From DASZCR01 sp035942915 (GTDB lineage Bacteria > Acidobacteriota > Blastocatellia > Pyrinomonadales > Pyrinomonadaceae), in contig DASZCR010000038.1 in the NCBI GenBank assembly GCA_035942915.1, positions 1 through 28,434 on the forward strand: a stretch of DNA of 28,434 bases, given 5' to 3'. Under the pieces are notes generated by a model that saw nothing but the letters and a program-made list of their open reading frames with translations, did not search any database and was not told where the DNA came from. The translations under genes and the position numbers were made by a program. Below, piece by piece: positions 17,934 through 25,927 of the stretch (positions within the stretch are counted from its first letter, which is position 1; each line of letters opens with the position of its first letter).

Positions 17934-19388
17934 ATGAAAAACATCTCCCGGCGCGGGCTTATCAAGGGACTTTTTGCGACCTCGCTGGTCGTCGGATTCG
18001 ACCTCTCAACCCGTTCATGGGTGGTCGCGGCCAGCAGTAGCACCGGCAGCAACTTCTCACAATTGCCGCCGCTCGATGGAACGCTCTCCACAGCCCCCGC
18101 CTCTCTTGCCCCTTTCGCAGACGACTACGGCCACATCATTCATCGCACGCCGGTCGCCGTCCTGCGCCCCGGTTCGGTTGAAGACATCGTCAAGATGGTG
18201 CGTTTTGCGCGCGAGCATGGCATCCGCATCGCCAGTCGCGGCAAAGGCCACACGGCGTTCGGACAGTCGCAGGCTGAAGCCGGAGTCGTCATCGACATCA
18301 GCACGCTCAATCAGATTTATACGATTGCCGCTGACCACGCCGTCGTCGATGCCGGAGTCGTGTGGCGCGACTTGCTGCTCGCTACGACGCCGCTCGGCCT
18401 GACGCCGCCCGTGCTCACAGACTACACGCGCCTCACTATCGGCGGAACGCTGTCGGTCGGCGGCATCAGCGGCCGGAGTTATCAATTCGGGGCGCAGGTC
18501 GATAACGTGCTCGAACTTCAGGTGGTGACGGGCGAAGGAGAACTGGTCACCTGTTCCGAGTCGGTCAATAAGAGTCTCTTTGAGACGGCGCTCGCGGGGC
18601 TTGGCCTCTGCGCCATTATTGTGCGCGCGACGATTCGTCTCATCCCGGCCAAAGAGCGCGCGCAGACGTTGCGGCTCTTCTACCCGGATGTGCCGTCGAT
18701 GCTCAATGACCTGCGCTTTCTGACCGCTGAAGAACGTTTCGACCATATTCGCGGCAACAGCGTCACGACGCCCGGCGGCTTCGCCTTCTTCATCGAGGCC
18801 ACCTCTTTTTACACTGCCGCCGCCGAACTGCCCGCCAATCCCTTCGCCGGACTCAACTTTATTCCCGGCTCCGAGCAGACCGAAGACCGCACCTACTTCG
18901 AGTACACAGACCTCGTCGTCCAACTCATCGACATACTCGAAGCCGCCGGACTCGGCGGCTTCCCGCATCCCTGGCTCGACCTCTTCGTCCCCGACTCGAA
19001 AATCGACGCTTTCGCCTCGCAGACGCTCGCGGCGCTCGACCCCTCCATCTTTCTGCCAGGCTCGATTATCCTCTTCTTCCCCTTCGTCCGCGCGCGCCTG
19101 ACGCGCCCGATGCTGCGCGTCCCGGACGAAGAGATATTTTTCCTCTTCGACATCCTGCGCACCGTCCCGCCCGACCCCTCTATCGTCAACGCCGTCCTCG
19201 CGGAGAACCGCAGGCTCTACGAACAGCACAGGGAACTCGGCGGCAAGTTCTACACCATCAGCGCCGTCCCCCTCGATGCACACGACTGGAAAAAGCACTT
19301 CGAGCCGTTCTGGGGACTACTCGTCAGCCAGAAGCACAGGCACGACCCCGACAACGTGCTCGGCCCCGGCCCCGGCGTCTTCAGCTAA
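17934..19388 (+). CDS. Tat-exported FAD-linked oxidase, cytokinin dehydrogenase-like
   Basis: A 484-aa flavoprotein of the PCMH/FAD_binding_4 fold with clear resemblance to plant and Rhodococcus cytokinin dehydrogenases, which oxidatively cleave the isoprenoid side chain of adenine cytokinins. The N-terminus carries a twin-arginine signal (SRRGLIKGLFA), so it should be folded with FAD and exported. SRGKGHTAFGQ holds H106, the position of the covalent FAD histidine. LTDYTRLTIGGTLS holds D163, at the position of the catalytic aspartate. VDNVLELQVVTGEGELVTCS, PHPWLDLFVPDS and the C-terminal HDPDNVLGPGPGVF also follow the cytokinin dehydrogenase pattern. AGGTGG five bases before the ATG supports the start. 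Neighbouring genes on both sides are unrelated. The alternative is another alcohol or sugar oxidase of the same fold, but the C-terminal substrate-domain matches favour the cytokinin group. Confidence 0.82.
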   Translation: MKNISRRGLIKGLFATSLVVGFDLSTRSWVVAASSSTGSNFSQLPPLDGTLSTAPASLAPFADDYGHIIHRTPVAVLRPGSVEDIVKMVRFAREHGIRIASRGKGHTAFGQSQAEAGVVIDISTLNQIYTIAADHAVVDAGVVWRDLLLATTPLGLTPPVLTDYTRLTIGGTLSVGGISGRSYQFGAQVDNVLELQVVTGEGELVTCSESVNKSLFETALAGLGLCAIIVRATIRLIPAKERAQTLRLFYPDVPSMLNDLRFLTAEERFDHIRGNSVTTPGGFAFFIEATSFYTAAAELPANPFAGLNFIPGSEQTEDRTYFEYTDLVVQLIDILEAAGLGGFPHPWLDLFVPDSKIDAFASQTLAALDPSIFLPGSIILFFPFVRARLTRPMLRVPDEEIFFLFDILRTVPPDPSIVNAVLAENRRLYEQHRELGGKFYTISAVPLDAHDWKKHFEPFWGLLVSQKHRHDPDNVLGPGPGVFS

Positions 19389-19512
19389 CGCCGACGCGAG
19401 CGCCAGCATTCGACCCACGCTGCAAGGACGAATGATGAAAGGTTCGCAAGTCGCGCTCGTCCGGTCAAATGAGTTGTGAGACCAGATGGTTGTGAGAACG
19501 CGCTTTGATTCC

Positions 19513-19532
19513 GACATGCGACACCGCATGTC
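19513..19532. repeat. 8-bp perfect hairpin with ACAC loop
   Basis: GACATGCG at 19513-19520 pairs with CGCATGTC at 19525-19532 around a four-base loop. No U-run follows on either strand. Confidence 0.6.
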
Positions 19533-19596
19533 CTGCGCTTCGCTAGATGCTGCTCGACTCTTTTGTTAGCGGGAGCGTCTCAGAGGCTTGACGGTA

Positions 19597-19632
19597 AGCG
19601 GACGGAACTGCTCTAGAGCGATTCCGTCCGCT
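19597..19632. repeat. 36-bp near-perfect palindrome
   Basis: AGCGGACGGAA at 19597-19607 pairs perfectly with TTCCGTCCGCT at 19622-19632, and the centre contains a second perfect palindrome GCTCTAGAGC (19610-19619). The whole can fold as one long hairpin with a single internal mismatch and a wobble. It lies between convergent 3' ends but lacks a T-tract on either side, so a bidirectional terminator is possible but not typical. Confidence 0.65.
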
Positions 19633-19731
19633 CCGTTGCGTGGTTGTCCGACGAGTCTGGATTTGCGCCCGCCGGTCGCGGGGCGGTGTATTCAGGAGAA
19701 AGCTTCTCTTCACAGCCGACAGCAGGGAAAC

Positions 19732-20103
19732 TTACTTGACCGACTCGTAGCGGAAGACATATCGCACGTCGTCCTCTTTAAGCATCGTCCCTTCGACGGT
19801 CGGCTCGGTAAAGAGGAATTCAAAGGTCTTGACCTGCTCCTCCGCGATGTTGGCTATCTGCTCACGGTAAAACTGTCCTTCCGGTGTATGAAGCTCGACG
19901 ATTGCTCTGACCTTTCCGGCCATACCTTTATTTCTAACCTGAATCTTACACCTGAAGGAATAATCATCCTCCCCGTCCGTCTTCACGATAGTTGAGACAC
20001 ACTGTTTCGACAGGACATCAAGATTGACACAACCGCTCAGCGTGGCGGCGGTGATGAGCAGCAAACAGGTGAGCGAAATTGAGGTGAGTTTATTCGTCTT
20101 CAT
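19732..20103 (-). CDS. Small lipoprotein of unknown function
   Basis: A 123-aa protein with a lipoprotein signal: MKTNKLTSIS, a hydrophobic stretch LTCLLLITAATLSGC with the lipobox cysteine, and then a soluble domain of about 95 aa. The ATG at 20103 is preferred to the upstream TTG at 20115 because GGAGG lies five bases before it. The mature part is beta-rich (YSFRCKIQVRNKG, VRAIVELHTPEGQFYREQ, VKTFEFLFTEP), which resembles small Ig-like or LEA14-type domains, but no family is recognised with confidence. Two further cysteines after the lipobox (in SKQCVS and FRCKI) could form a disulfide. It is the only minus-strand gene to the right of 6.6 kb and stands alone between the flavoenzyme and the SIR2 gene. 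Confidence 0.75.
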   Translation of the reverse strand: MKTNKLTSISLTCLLLITAATLSGCVNLDVLSKQCVSTIVKTDGEDDYSFRCKIQVRNKGMAGKVRAIVELHTPEGQFYREQIANIAEEQVKTFEFLFTEPTVEGTMLKEDDVRYVFRYESVK

Positions 20104-20184
20104 GCGCGCCTCCAAAGCTTTCGATGGGTGGTGAGACTAGCTTCGGTAGAGAACTTTAGGCGAGGCAAGCGTCGAGGGACACGA

Positions 20185-20213
20185 ACTCTACTTCTTAGCA
20201 CCACCTTCGTCAA
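20185..20213 (-). promoter_or_regulatory. Predicted sigma70 promoter for the lipoprotein gene
   Basis: On the minus strand TTGACG (20208-20213) and TAGAGT (20185-20190) are separated by exactly 17 bp. The -35 matches at five of six positions and the -10 at four of six. Transcription would begin near 20178, about 75 nt before the ATG. Confidence 0.4.
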
Positions 20214-20344
20214 CCATATTTTAAAAAATTAGCGCGAGACCTCACCCCGAGCAGTAGGCCGCCACGTCTGACAGAGCGACTAAAGTTGAGTGGTAAAGTG
20301 TGCAGCGATAAAATATCCGCCTTGAGAGATTTCGTCGCGGCGCT

Positions 20345-20369
20345 GCCTAACTAGTCATTCGACCCGACC
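20345..20369 (+). repeat. 25-bp dispersed element, copy A
   Basis: Pattern GCCTAAC-8 nt-CGACCCGACC, in the same orientation and with the same spacing as the copies at 17730, 24249 and 27069. It lies about 195 bp upstream of the SIR2-STAND start and is followed by a 10-bp inverted repeat. Confidence 0.5.
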
Positions 20370-20564
20370 ACGAATCAGCGGGCTTCTCATCGAGAGCTTA
20401 GAGTGCGGGGTTGCGTGTGCAAGGGTCAATGTTATCAAGTAAGCCCGCTGTCATTCTAAGTGGATTTTACCTCAGTAGCATCATGTCTCGCTTTGCTTTC
20501 GCAAATTCGATAGCACAGATAAACTCCCATCGCTGCTCCATGCGGCATAAGGTAGAATACTCAC

Positions 20565-23500
20565 ATGCCTGTTGAACTCTATCCAAAAGAAGCTCTGGTA
20601 AATGCTGCTCTCATGACGAAGAGGCCGGTCGCATTTCTTGTTGGCTCACCACTCTCGCTGAAAGACGGAAACGGCGTCCCGGGAATAACCACGATGCTCG
20701 ATTTCGTTCGAGCCGAGATTCTTGACCGCGCCTCCTTTACCCTGCCGCAATTTGAACGGGAACTGGATGGAAAGAGCGGTGCGGATGCATACCAGGCTGC
20801 GATGAAGTGGCTTGGTGTGAACGCAGGCCAGGATGCTATCAACGAAGTCATCGCAAAGGCCGTGCTTCAAGCCCGCAAGCCTACCGCAGGAGCGTGCCCC
20901 GCAGGCTCGGATGGTCAGCCTGAGGATTGGAACATCCCGCCGGGGACAACCGGCCTTGCCGAGTTGGTCACACGCGGGGGAGATAGATTTCTTGGCCCGA
21001 TTCTCACAACGAATTTCGACCCGCTCATCTCGCTTGGCATACGCCAGTCGGGTGGGCGGGCAAGCCGCAGAGTTTTGACCGCTGATGGAAGCCTTGGCGG
21101 TTCCGCCGAGGACGAGCCCGGTGTCTACAGTGTGATTCATCTTCATGGGTTTTGGCGTGTTTCCGAGACGCTTCATACGCAGAAACAACTGACCAATCCT
21201 CGTCCCAAGCTGAAAGCGTCCCTGCAACATTTGCTCGTGGCTCAACGACGAACTTTGATTGTCGCTGCCTATGGCGGGTGGGATGACGTGTTCACACAGG
21301 CGCTCGTTGAACTGATGAACGACGAGCAGGCGCAGCTTGATGTCATCTGGTGTTTTTACGAGAGTGACCCCGGTGAAGTTGAGCAACGATATGGGAAGCT
21401 CCTCCAGGCGATGAACTCCGCTATCGTGTTGAATCGCTTTCGTCCATTCGGAGGAATCGACGCCCACAGCATCTTCAGTGAAATTCTTTCAACTTTGCAG
21501 GGAATGTCATCACCTGCCGTCGTCGCTTCCTCCGTCTCATCTCCGCTGGCCGGGTGGGAACACATCGACTCAGCGTACCTAAATTCGTTACCGGCTTTGA
21601 GTCCGGGCGAGATTGTTCGCTATTTCGATGGCGCTGTCCCGACTTGGCCGCACGCTGTGTCGGCCGCTATTCCGCGACGGCAGGCCGTCGATGAAGTTAC
21701 TAAAAACCTTGCGAAGGTGGCGAAGGACGATACCGCCCGCTCGATGCACCTCATTCGGGCTGCGGGCGGCGAAGGTAAATCGACAGTACTCCTGCAAGCG
21801 GCAGCCGATATTGCCCGTGCGGGCGGCTGGTCAGTCCTGTGGCGGTCTTCGCCGAAAGAGGGCATCTCGCCGGAGCAGGTCGGCAAACTGGACACGACCC
21901 GCCGGTGGCTCATCGTCGCCGATGACGCTGATAACATCGTTCGTGGTCTCGCCGACTCCGCCAATCACCTTAGTCACCTGAGGCGCGGTGGAGTCCACTT
22001 CCTTTTGGCTGCCCGCGACGTGGATTGGAGGAATGCACATGGACAGCAAGAGCCTTGGGCAGAATGGCTCACTTATTTCCCTGACATTATTCTGCGCGGC
22101 GTCAGCCCGAAAGACGCCAGAGCCGTGGTGACTGCGTGGCAACAACTGGAGAGCGATGGTGGCCTCGGTGCACTCATCTCCATTAGAGACACCGCGCAGC
22201 GTATTGCGGCCTTCGAGTCTGCCGTTAGCGAGGCCGAGAACACACAGGCCGAGCAGCAGAAAAAGCGCCAGACCGAGCAGCAGAAAAAGCGCCGTCCGCA
22301 GGATGGCTCCTTCTTTGGCGGGCTACTGGCCGTGCGCTTCGGACAGAGTGGATTGCAAGCCCACGTGCGAGACTTCCTCCGGCGGCTTAAGGAAGTGCGT
22401 ATCGAGTACGGCAGCGCCAGCCTGTTTGACGCGCTGCTGTATGTCGCGGCATGTCATGGCACCGATATTCCGGGCATCGATGAACGGGTACTGGCCGACT
22501 TGGTAGGCGTCCCACGCGAGTGGGTGCAGCGCCAAGTCGTGCGGCCCTTGGGCGACGAAGCCGCCGCCGTCTACAATGCGGAGCACGTTCTTACGCGCCA
22601 CAGCCGAGTGGCCGCCGCCATTCTTATCGAAGCTGAGCAAACGTTTGATATACCTCTCACCGAAATCTGGACGAAACTCGTCCTCCAGACGGTACTTATC
22701 AAACGCGACATTCCCTCTAGAAATTGGTTTTCTGAGGTTGTCCATGCCGGTCCACGTCTCCAGCGCGCCTTGCCTCAGCAGCTTTCCAACGACCGCCGCA
22801 AGGCCATCGCAATTGCCGCCGCGAAGGCTTCAATCGCTGCGGGGCGGGAAAGATTGAGTTATGTTACTGACCTCGGCAAGACTTACCGCAGCGCTGAAAT
22901 GATTGAGCAAGCGGTGGAGACATTCAGAGACAACCTGAAGGATGCTGCGTCAAAGGTAGACTTCGACTCCGATATCCGAGGTTATTGGTCTGAATGGGCA
23001 GTGTGCGAAGGACTAGCTGATGACATCGCCCTACATCGTGCCGCCGACGCATGGCTCCAAGGACTCTCCCTCTCCGACCACCTCAACCCTGCGCCGATTA
23101 CGCCCGACCGCGTAAGACTTAGTTGCGCGGGTCTTGGCTTCGCCTTCGGCAAACTGGCCCGACCCACGCCCGATTGTCTCTTTGCCAAAGGTCGCCGCGC
23201 CGCCACTTTTCTTGGTCGTCGTTTTGGATATGACCCAAGGAGTTACTATATCTTCGACCGTCACGACCGAAAAGCTGACAATTTTAACACTCCGTATCCT
23301 CGTGACGTGCCGGAAGCCCTTGCTTGGCTCACCGCTGGAGTCGCGCAAGCCGGACGCGAACTCCAAGACCCCTTCTTAAAGGCTCTGCTCGAACCTGAGA
23401 AAGTCTCCTTCAATCTGCTTCAGACAGCTTTGAAACCAGATTCTGCTCCGAAGTCTCTCGGTTCACAGTCCTCGAAACCTAACGCGCCCCTTGGAGCGCC

Positions 23501-23753
23501 GCCCTCGGATACCAAACTGCCACAACTCAGCATTCAGGGTGAAGACCAGATTCGAGCAGGCATCGAGCGAGTAGTAAACGAAGCGTGGAAAGCGGTGCCT
23601 CCCGACACGGCACCGGAGAACCGTCTCCAACTCGCCATCCAAAAGGCGAAGCAGAGCATTTCACGGCTCTCGCCTCACATCAAACGACAAGTCGGCGCGC
23701 ATTTTCAGACCAAAGAATGGGAGCCTCTGAAATCCCGCGAGCCAAAACCGTAG
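20565..23753 (+). CDS. SIR2-STAND protein, candidate anti-phage NADase sensor
   Basis: A 1062-aa protein. The N-terminal region (about 15-290) is a SIR2-like domain: FLVGSPLSL in place of the usual GAG-x-S loop, LTTNFDPL with N150 and D152, and IHLHGFW with H194, the residues expected for NAD cleavage. From about residue 395 a STAND-type P-loop ATPase follows: AAGGEGKST with K405 (Walker A) and RWLIVADDADN with D453/D454 (Walker B), then a probable winged-helix segment (about 600-690, LADLVGVPREWVQRQV). A short in-frame repeat, EQQKKRQTEQQKKRR, makes a charged linker near 562-577. The last 350 residues are helix-rich and unassigned, the usual place of the target-sensing region. In SIR2-STAND defence proteins (Avs5-like) binding of a phage product triggers NAD depletion; that role here is inferred from architecture. 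AAGG lies about 12 bases before the ATG. No partner gene is adjacent. Confidence 0.8.
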   Translation: MPVELYPKEALVNAALMTKRPVAFLVGSPLSLKDGNGVPGITTMLDFVRAEILDRASFTLPQFERELDGKSGADAYQAAMKWLGVNAGQDAINEVIAKAVLQARKPTAGACPAGSDGQPEDWNIPPGTTGLAELVTRGGDRFLGPILTTNFDPLISLGIRQSGGRASRRVLTADGSLGGSAEDEPGVYSVIHLHGFWRVSETLHTQKQLTNPRPKLKASLQHLLVAQRRTLIVAAYGGWDDVFTQALVELMNDEQAQLDVIWCFYESDPGEVEQRYGKLLQAMNSAIVLNRFRPFGGIDAHSIFSEILSTLQGMSSPAVVASSVSSPLAGWEHIDSAYLNSLPALSPGEIVRYFDGAVPTWPHAVSAAIPRRQAVDEVTKNLAKVAKDDTARSMHLIRAAGGEGKSTVLLQAAADIARAGGWSVLWRSSPKEGISPEQVGKLDTTRRWLIVADDADNIVRGLADSANHLSHLRRGGVHFLLAARDVDWRNAHGQQEPWAEWLTYFPDIILRGVSPKDARAVVTAWQQLESDGGLGALISIRDTAQRIAAFESAVSEAENTQAEQQKKRQTEQQKKRRPQDGSFFGGLLAVRFGQSGLQAHVRDFLRRLKEVRIEYGSASLFDALLYVAACHGTDIPGIDERVLADLVGVPREWVQRQVVRPLGDEAAAVYNAEHVLTRHSRVAAAILIEAEQTFDIPLTEIWTKLVLQTVLIKRDIPSRNWFSEVVHAGPRLQRALPQQLSNDRRKAIAIAAAKASIAAGRERLSYVTDLGKTYRSAEMIEQAVETFRDNLKDAASKVDFDSDIRGYWSEWAVCEGLADDIALHRAADAWLQGLSLSDHLNPAPITPDRVRLSCAGLGFAFGKLARPTPDCLFAKGRRAATFLGRRFGYDPRSYYIFDRHDRKADNFNTPYPRDVPEALAWLTAGVAQAGRELQDPFLKALLEPEKVSFNLLQTALKPDSAPKSLGSQSSKPNAPLGAPPSDTKLPQLSIQGEDQIRAGIERVVNEAWKAVPPDTAPENRLQLAIQKAKQSISRLSPHIKRQVGAHFQTKEWEPLKSREPKP
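22249..22293 (+). repeat. In-frame 24-bp period direct repeat in the SIR2-STAND gene
   Basis: A 21-base word beginning ccgagcagcagaaaaagcg occurs at 22249-22269 and again at 22273-22293, coding two copies of an EQQKKR unit. Gain or loss of one copy would change linker length by eight residues without a frameshift. Confidence 0.75.
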
Positions 23754-23816
23754 CCTCTCAGTTGCCTCCCGGTGGGTGATGCCCGGCATTGGTCGTCTTC
23801 GTGAATGTTGTTAATT

Positions 23817-24254
23817 ATGAGTTATGAATTTGAACACGCTATCGAGTGCCCGGTAAGCAGAGAGCTGGCCTGGCGTTTCTGGTCTCATGTTGAAAACTGG
23901 GCTGCTGTTGATTCGACGGTCGAATCTGTCAAACTAGATGGGCCATTTGCAGGGGGAACAAAAGGTACGACCAAGCCCCGCGGCTCGTCGCCGAACGAAT
24001 GGGAGTTGCTCGAAGTCGAGAACGGTAAGCGTGCCGTAATTGGATTATCTGTGCCTGGGGCAGTGCTAAAGTTCCTCTGGGAATTCGAGAACGAGGCGAG
24101 TGGCAGCGGTACACTAATCAGGCAGCGCGTCATACTGGAAGGTGAGCGAGCTGACAATTACGCGGCAGGAATGAAAGAGCTGGAAGCAGCGATTCCGGAA
24201 GGTATGCAGAATCTGGTTCGTGGGATACTCAGGGCAGCTCAGGAAGATGCCTAA
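23817..24254 (+). CDS. SRPBCC (START/polyketide cyclase-like) family protein
   Basis: A 145-aa single-domain protein. The opening YEFEHAIECPVSRELAWRFW followed by HVENWAAVD matches the first strand and helix pair of SRPBCC ligand-binding proteins, and GSGTLIRQRVILEG and the long C-terminal helix (about 115-143) complete the helix-grip fold. Ligand and role are unknown; family members bind hydrophobic molecules or carry small-molecule enzymes. The ATG at 23817 is chosen over 23805 because family members normally begin just before the YEFE strand; neither has a good Shine-Dalgarno. It begins 63 bp after the SIR2-STAND stop on the same strand. Its stop codon lies inside a copy of the 25-bp element, the layout typical of a gene cassette. 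Confidence 0.75.
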   Translation: MSYEFEHAIECPVSRELAWRFWSHVENWAAVDSTVESVKLDGPFAGGTKGTTKPRGSSPNEWELLEVENGKRAVIGLSVPGAVLKFLWEFENEASGSGTLIRQRVILEGERADNYAAGMKELEAAIPEGMQNLVRGILRAAQEDA

Positions 24255-24273
24255 CAACTCATTGAACCCGACG
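24249..24273 (+). repeat. 25-bp dispersed element, copy B
   Basis: Pattern GCCTAAC-8 nt-GAACCCGACG; the TAA within it is the stop codon of the SRPBCC gene. Of the four copies this is the closest in sequence to the left half of integron attC sites. No matching right half (GTTRRRY with a complementary inner box) is found downstream. Confidence 0.5.
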
Positions 24274-24476
24274 CTCGATGGCTTCTCTTTCATCATAAAT
24301 TCTCCTTTCAACGCGGATGCCCTGTTCGCGCGCGGGGACATTCCGGTATTAAGCGTCTTGCAAGGTTCTTACATGAGACAACGAGTTGGAACTTCAATCG
24401 TGCCGGTAGTGTCTAATCTCTGTGAAGTATTCTCTCTGATGGTGATATTGAGGAGACGGATAGAAAGTTACTGGCT

Positions 24477-25892
24477 TTGTTGTTGCTTTTGGTCTTTGCG
24501 AGCCAACTTTATGCCGGACAGCGGCCGGTGACGGGGCGGGGCATGCTCGCTTTTACGCACGTGACGGTCATTGATATGACAGGTGCGCCGCCGCAGTCTG
24601 GGATGACCGTGTTGGTGGCGGGCAATCGCATCGTGCGTCTCGGTCAGGCCGGAAAGGTGCGGATTCCCAAAGAGGCGCAACTCATCGAGGCCGCAGGCAA
24701 GTTTCTGATTCCGGGTCTGTGGGATATGCACTTTCACATCAGGGAAATTGAAAGAACTCTTCCTCTGTTCATCGCCAACGGTGTGACGGGCGTTCGCAAC
24801 ATGGGCGGGGATTTTCAAAAGCTGTTTGAGTGGCGCGAAGCAGTTGCTTCGGGTCGGCTGACAGGCCCACGCATCGTCGCTTGCGGCCCTGTCGTCGACG
24901 GCCCCAGTCCGGCGAATCCAGACCACGCCATGGCAGTCGCCAACGTCGAAGAAGGAAAACAGGCGGTGGATTTTCTGAGACGAAGCGGTGCTGATTTCAT
25001 CAAAGTCTATGACGGCATTCCGCGCGACGCTTATTTCGCTCTGGTCGCAGAGGCGAAAAGACAGGGCTTACCACTCGTCGGACATATTCCGAGCGCCGTG
25101 ACGATGGCGGAAGCCTCAAACGCCGGGCAGCAGAGCGTCGAGCATCTGGGTACTTTTTTGGAAGGAAGTTCGACCGCCGAAACAGAGTTGCGAAACTGGC
25201 CTGCCGCGTCTCTTAAAGACGGAAACCTGAGCGCGATTCCCGCTCGAATCGCCGCACGCGGCAGCCGGATGCTGGAAACATACAGCGAGCAGAAGGCCGC
25301 ACACTTGCTGTCGCTTCTCGCCAAGAACAAGACCTGGCAAGTTCCCACGCTTCTCGCCAAACAGGTTAACACCTTCGTCGACGACATCAGCAAAGTCCAA
25401 GACCGGCGTTATAAATATGTTCCGGCATTAGTCAGAGAGGGATGGAGACCTGACAAAAATTTCTTCTATCGTTACCGCACGGCGGAGTATATTGCCTACC
25501 AGAAGAGATTGTTTCAAAAAGAGATGGAAACGGTTGGCGCGATGCGCCGCGCCGGTGTGCCTCTGCTGGCGGGAACCGATGGCGGGGCTTACACGGTGCC
25601 CGGCTTCGGGCTGCATCAAGAGTTGTCGCTCTTGGTCAAAGCCGGGTTGACGCCGATGGAAGCTTTACAGGCGGCGACAATTAACCCGGCGAAATTTCTT
25701 GGAGAAGCAGCCATGCATGGCACCATCGAGCAGGGGAAAATCGCCAATCTCATTCTGCTCGAAGCCAATCCCCTCGATGATATCAGTAACACCGAGCGGA
25801 TTGATTCGGTGGTGGTGAACGGAAGATTCTTCCCCCGAACGGTGCTGCGAATGATGCTCGCCAATGTAGAAAAGGAAGCGAATTCAAGATAA
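24477..25892 (+). CDS. Exported metal-dependent amidohydrolase
   Basis: A 471-aa amidohydrolase-superfamily enzyme of the imidazolonepropionase/Xaa-Pro dipeptidase-like group. Metal ligands are visible in order: HxH in GLWDMHFHIR, the probable carboxylated lysine in DFIKVYDGI, histidine in LVGHIPS, histidine in QSVEHLG, and aspartate in AGTDGG. TVIDMTGAPPQSG and the late GTIEQGKIANLILLEANPL match the flanking beta-sandwich. The substrate is unknown; peptides or cyclic amides are typical. The start is unclear: the frame has no ATG before 24543, yet codons from about 24462 onward encode a convincing signal peptide (RKLLALLLLLVFASQLYAGQ). A TTG at 24477 or CTG at 24471 may start it, with GAGGAG at 24450-24455 upstream. 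Alternatively the ATG at 24543 gives a cytoplasmic form. Confidence 0.83.
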   Translation: MLLLLVFASQLYAGQRPVTGRGMLAFTHVTVIDMTGAPPQSGMTVLVAGNRIVRLGQAGKVRIPKEAQLIEAAGKFLIPGLWDMHFHIREIERTLPLFIANGVTGVRNMGGDFQKLFEWREAVASGRLTGPRIVACGPVVDGPSPANPDHAMAVANVEEGKQAVDFLRRSGADFIKVYDGIPRDAYFALVAEAKRQGLPLVGHIPSAVTMAEASNAGQQSVEHLGTFLEGSSTAETELRNWPAASLKDGNLSAIPARIAARGSRMLETYSEQKAAHLLSLLAKNKTWQVPTLLAKQVNTFVDDISKVQDRRYKYVPALVREGWRPDKNFFYRYRTAEYIAYQKRLFQKEMETVGAMRRAGVPLLAGTDGGAYTVPGFGLHQELSLLVKAGLTPMEALQAATINPAKFLGEAAMHGTIEQGKIANLILLEANPLDDISNTERIDSVVVNGRFFPRTVLRMMLANVEKEANSR

Positions 25893-25927
25893 AGTCTGTC
25901 TATTGGTTTCGCACTCACCGATAACTC

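Larger units (their letters stand above)
19389..19731. other. Intergenic region between convergent genes, hairpin-rich
   Basis: No convincing gene is seen. The stretch holds two perfect hairpins (19513-19532 and 19597-19632) and a spaced direct repeat gttgtgaga at 19473-19481 and 19489-19497. It separates the flavoenzyme gene from the convergent lipoprotein gene and is clearly less GC-rich than the flanking left side. Confidence 0.6.
20116..20564. other. Intergenic region upstream of the SIR2-STAND gene
   Basis: No open reading frame is convincing here. The stretch contains the minus-strand promoter of the lipoprotein gene, a copy of the 25-bp element (20345-20369), a 10-bp inverted repeat CAGCGGGCTT/AAGCCCGCTG (20376-20385 and 20441-20450) with a 55-nt spacer, and an AT-rich patch near 20217-20230. 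Confidence 0.6.

Noticed and set aside
19471..19498. Repeated gttgtgaga as an attC right end complementary to ctcacaac of copies C and D
   Set aside because: The bases after GTT do not fit RRRY and no inner box complementary to the ACCCGAC block is nearby; kept only as a short direct repeat.
24220..24531. 103-codon plus-strand frame running through element copy B
   Set aside because: It begins inside the SRPBCC gene, has no ribosome-binding site and translates the repeat element (NNSLNPT) and intergenic DNA, so it is more likely a repeat-derived frame than a gene.
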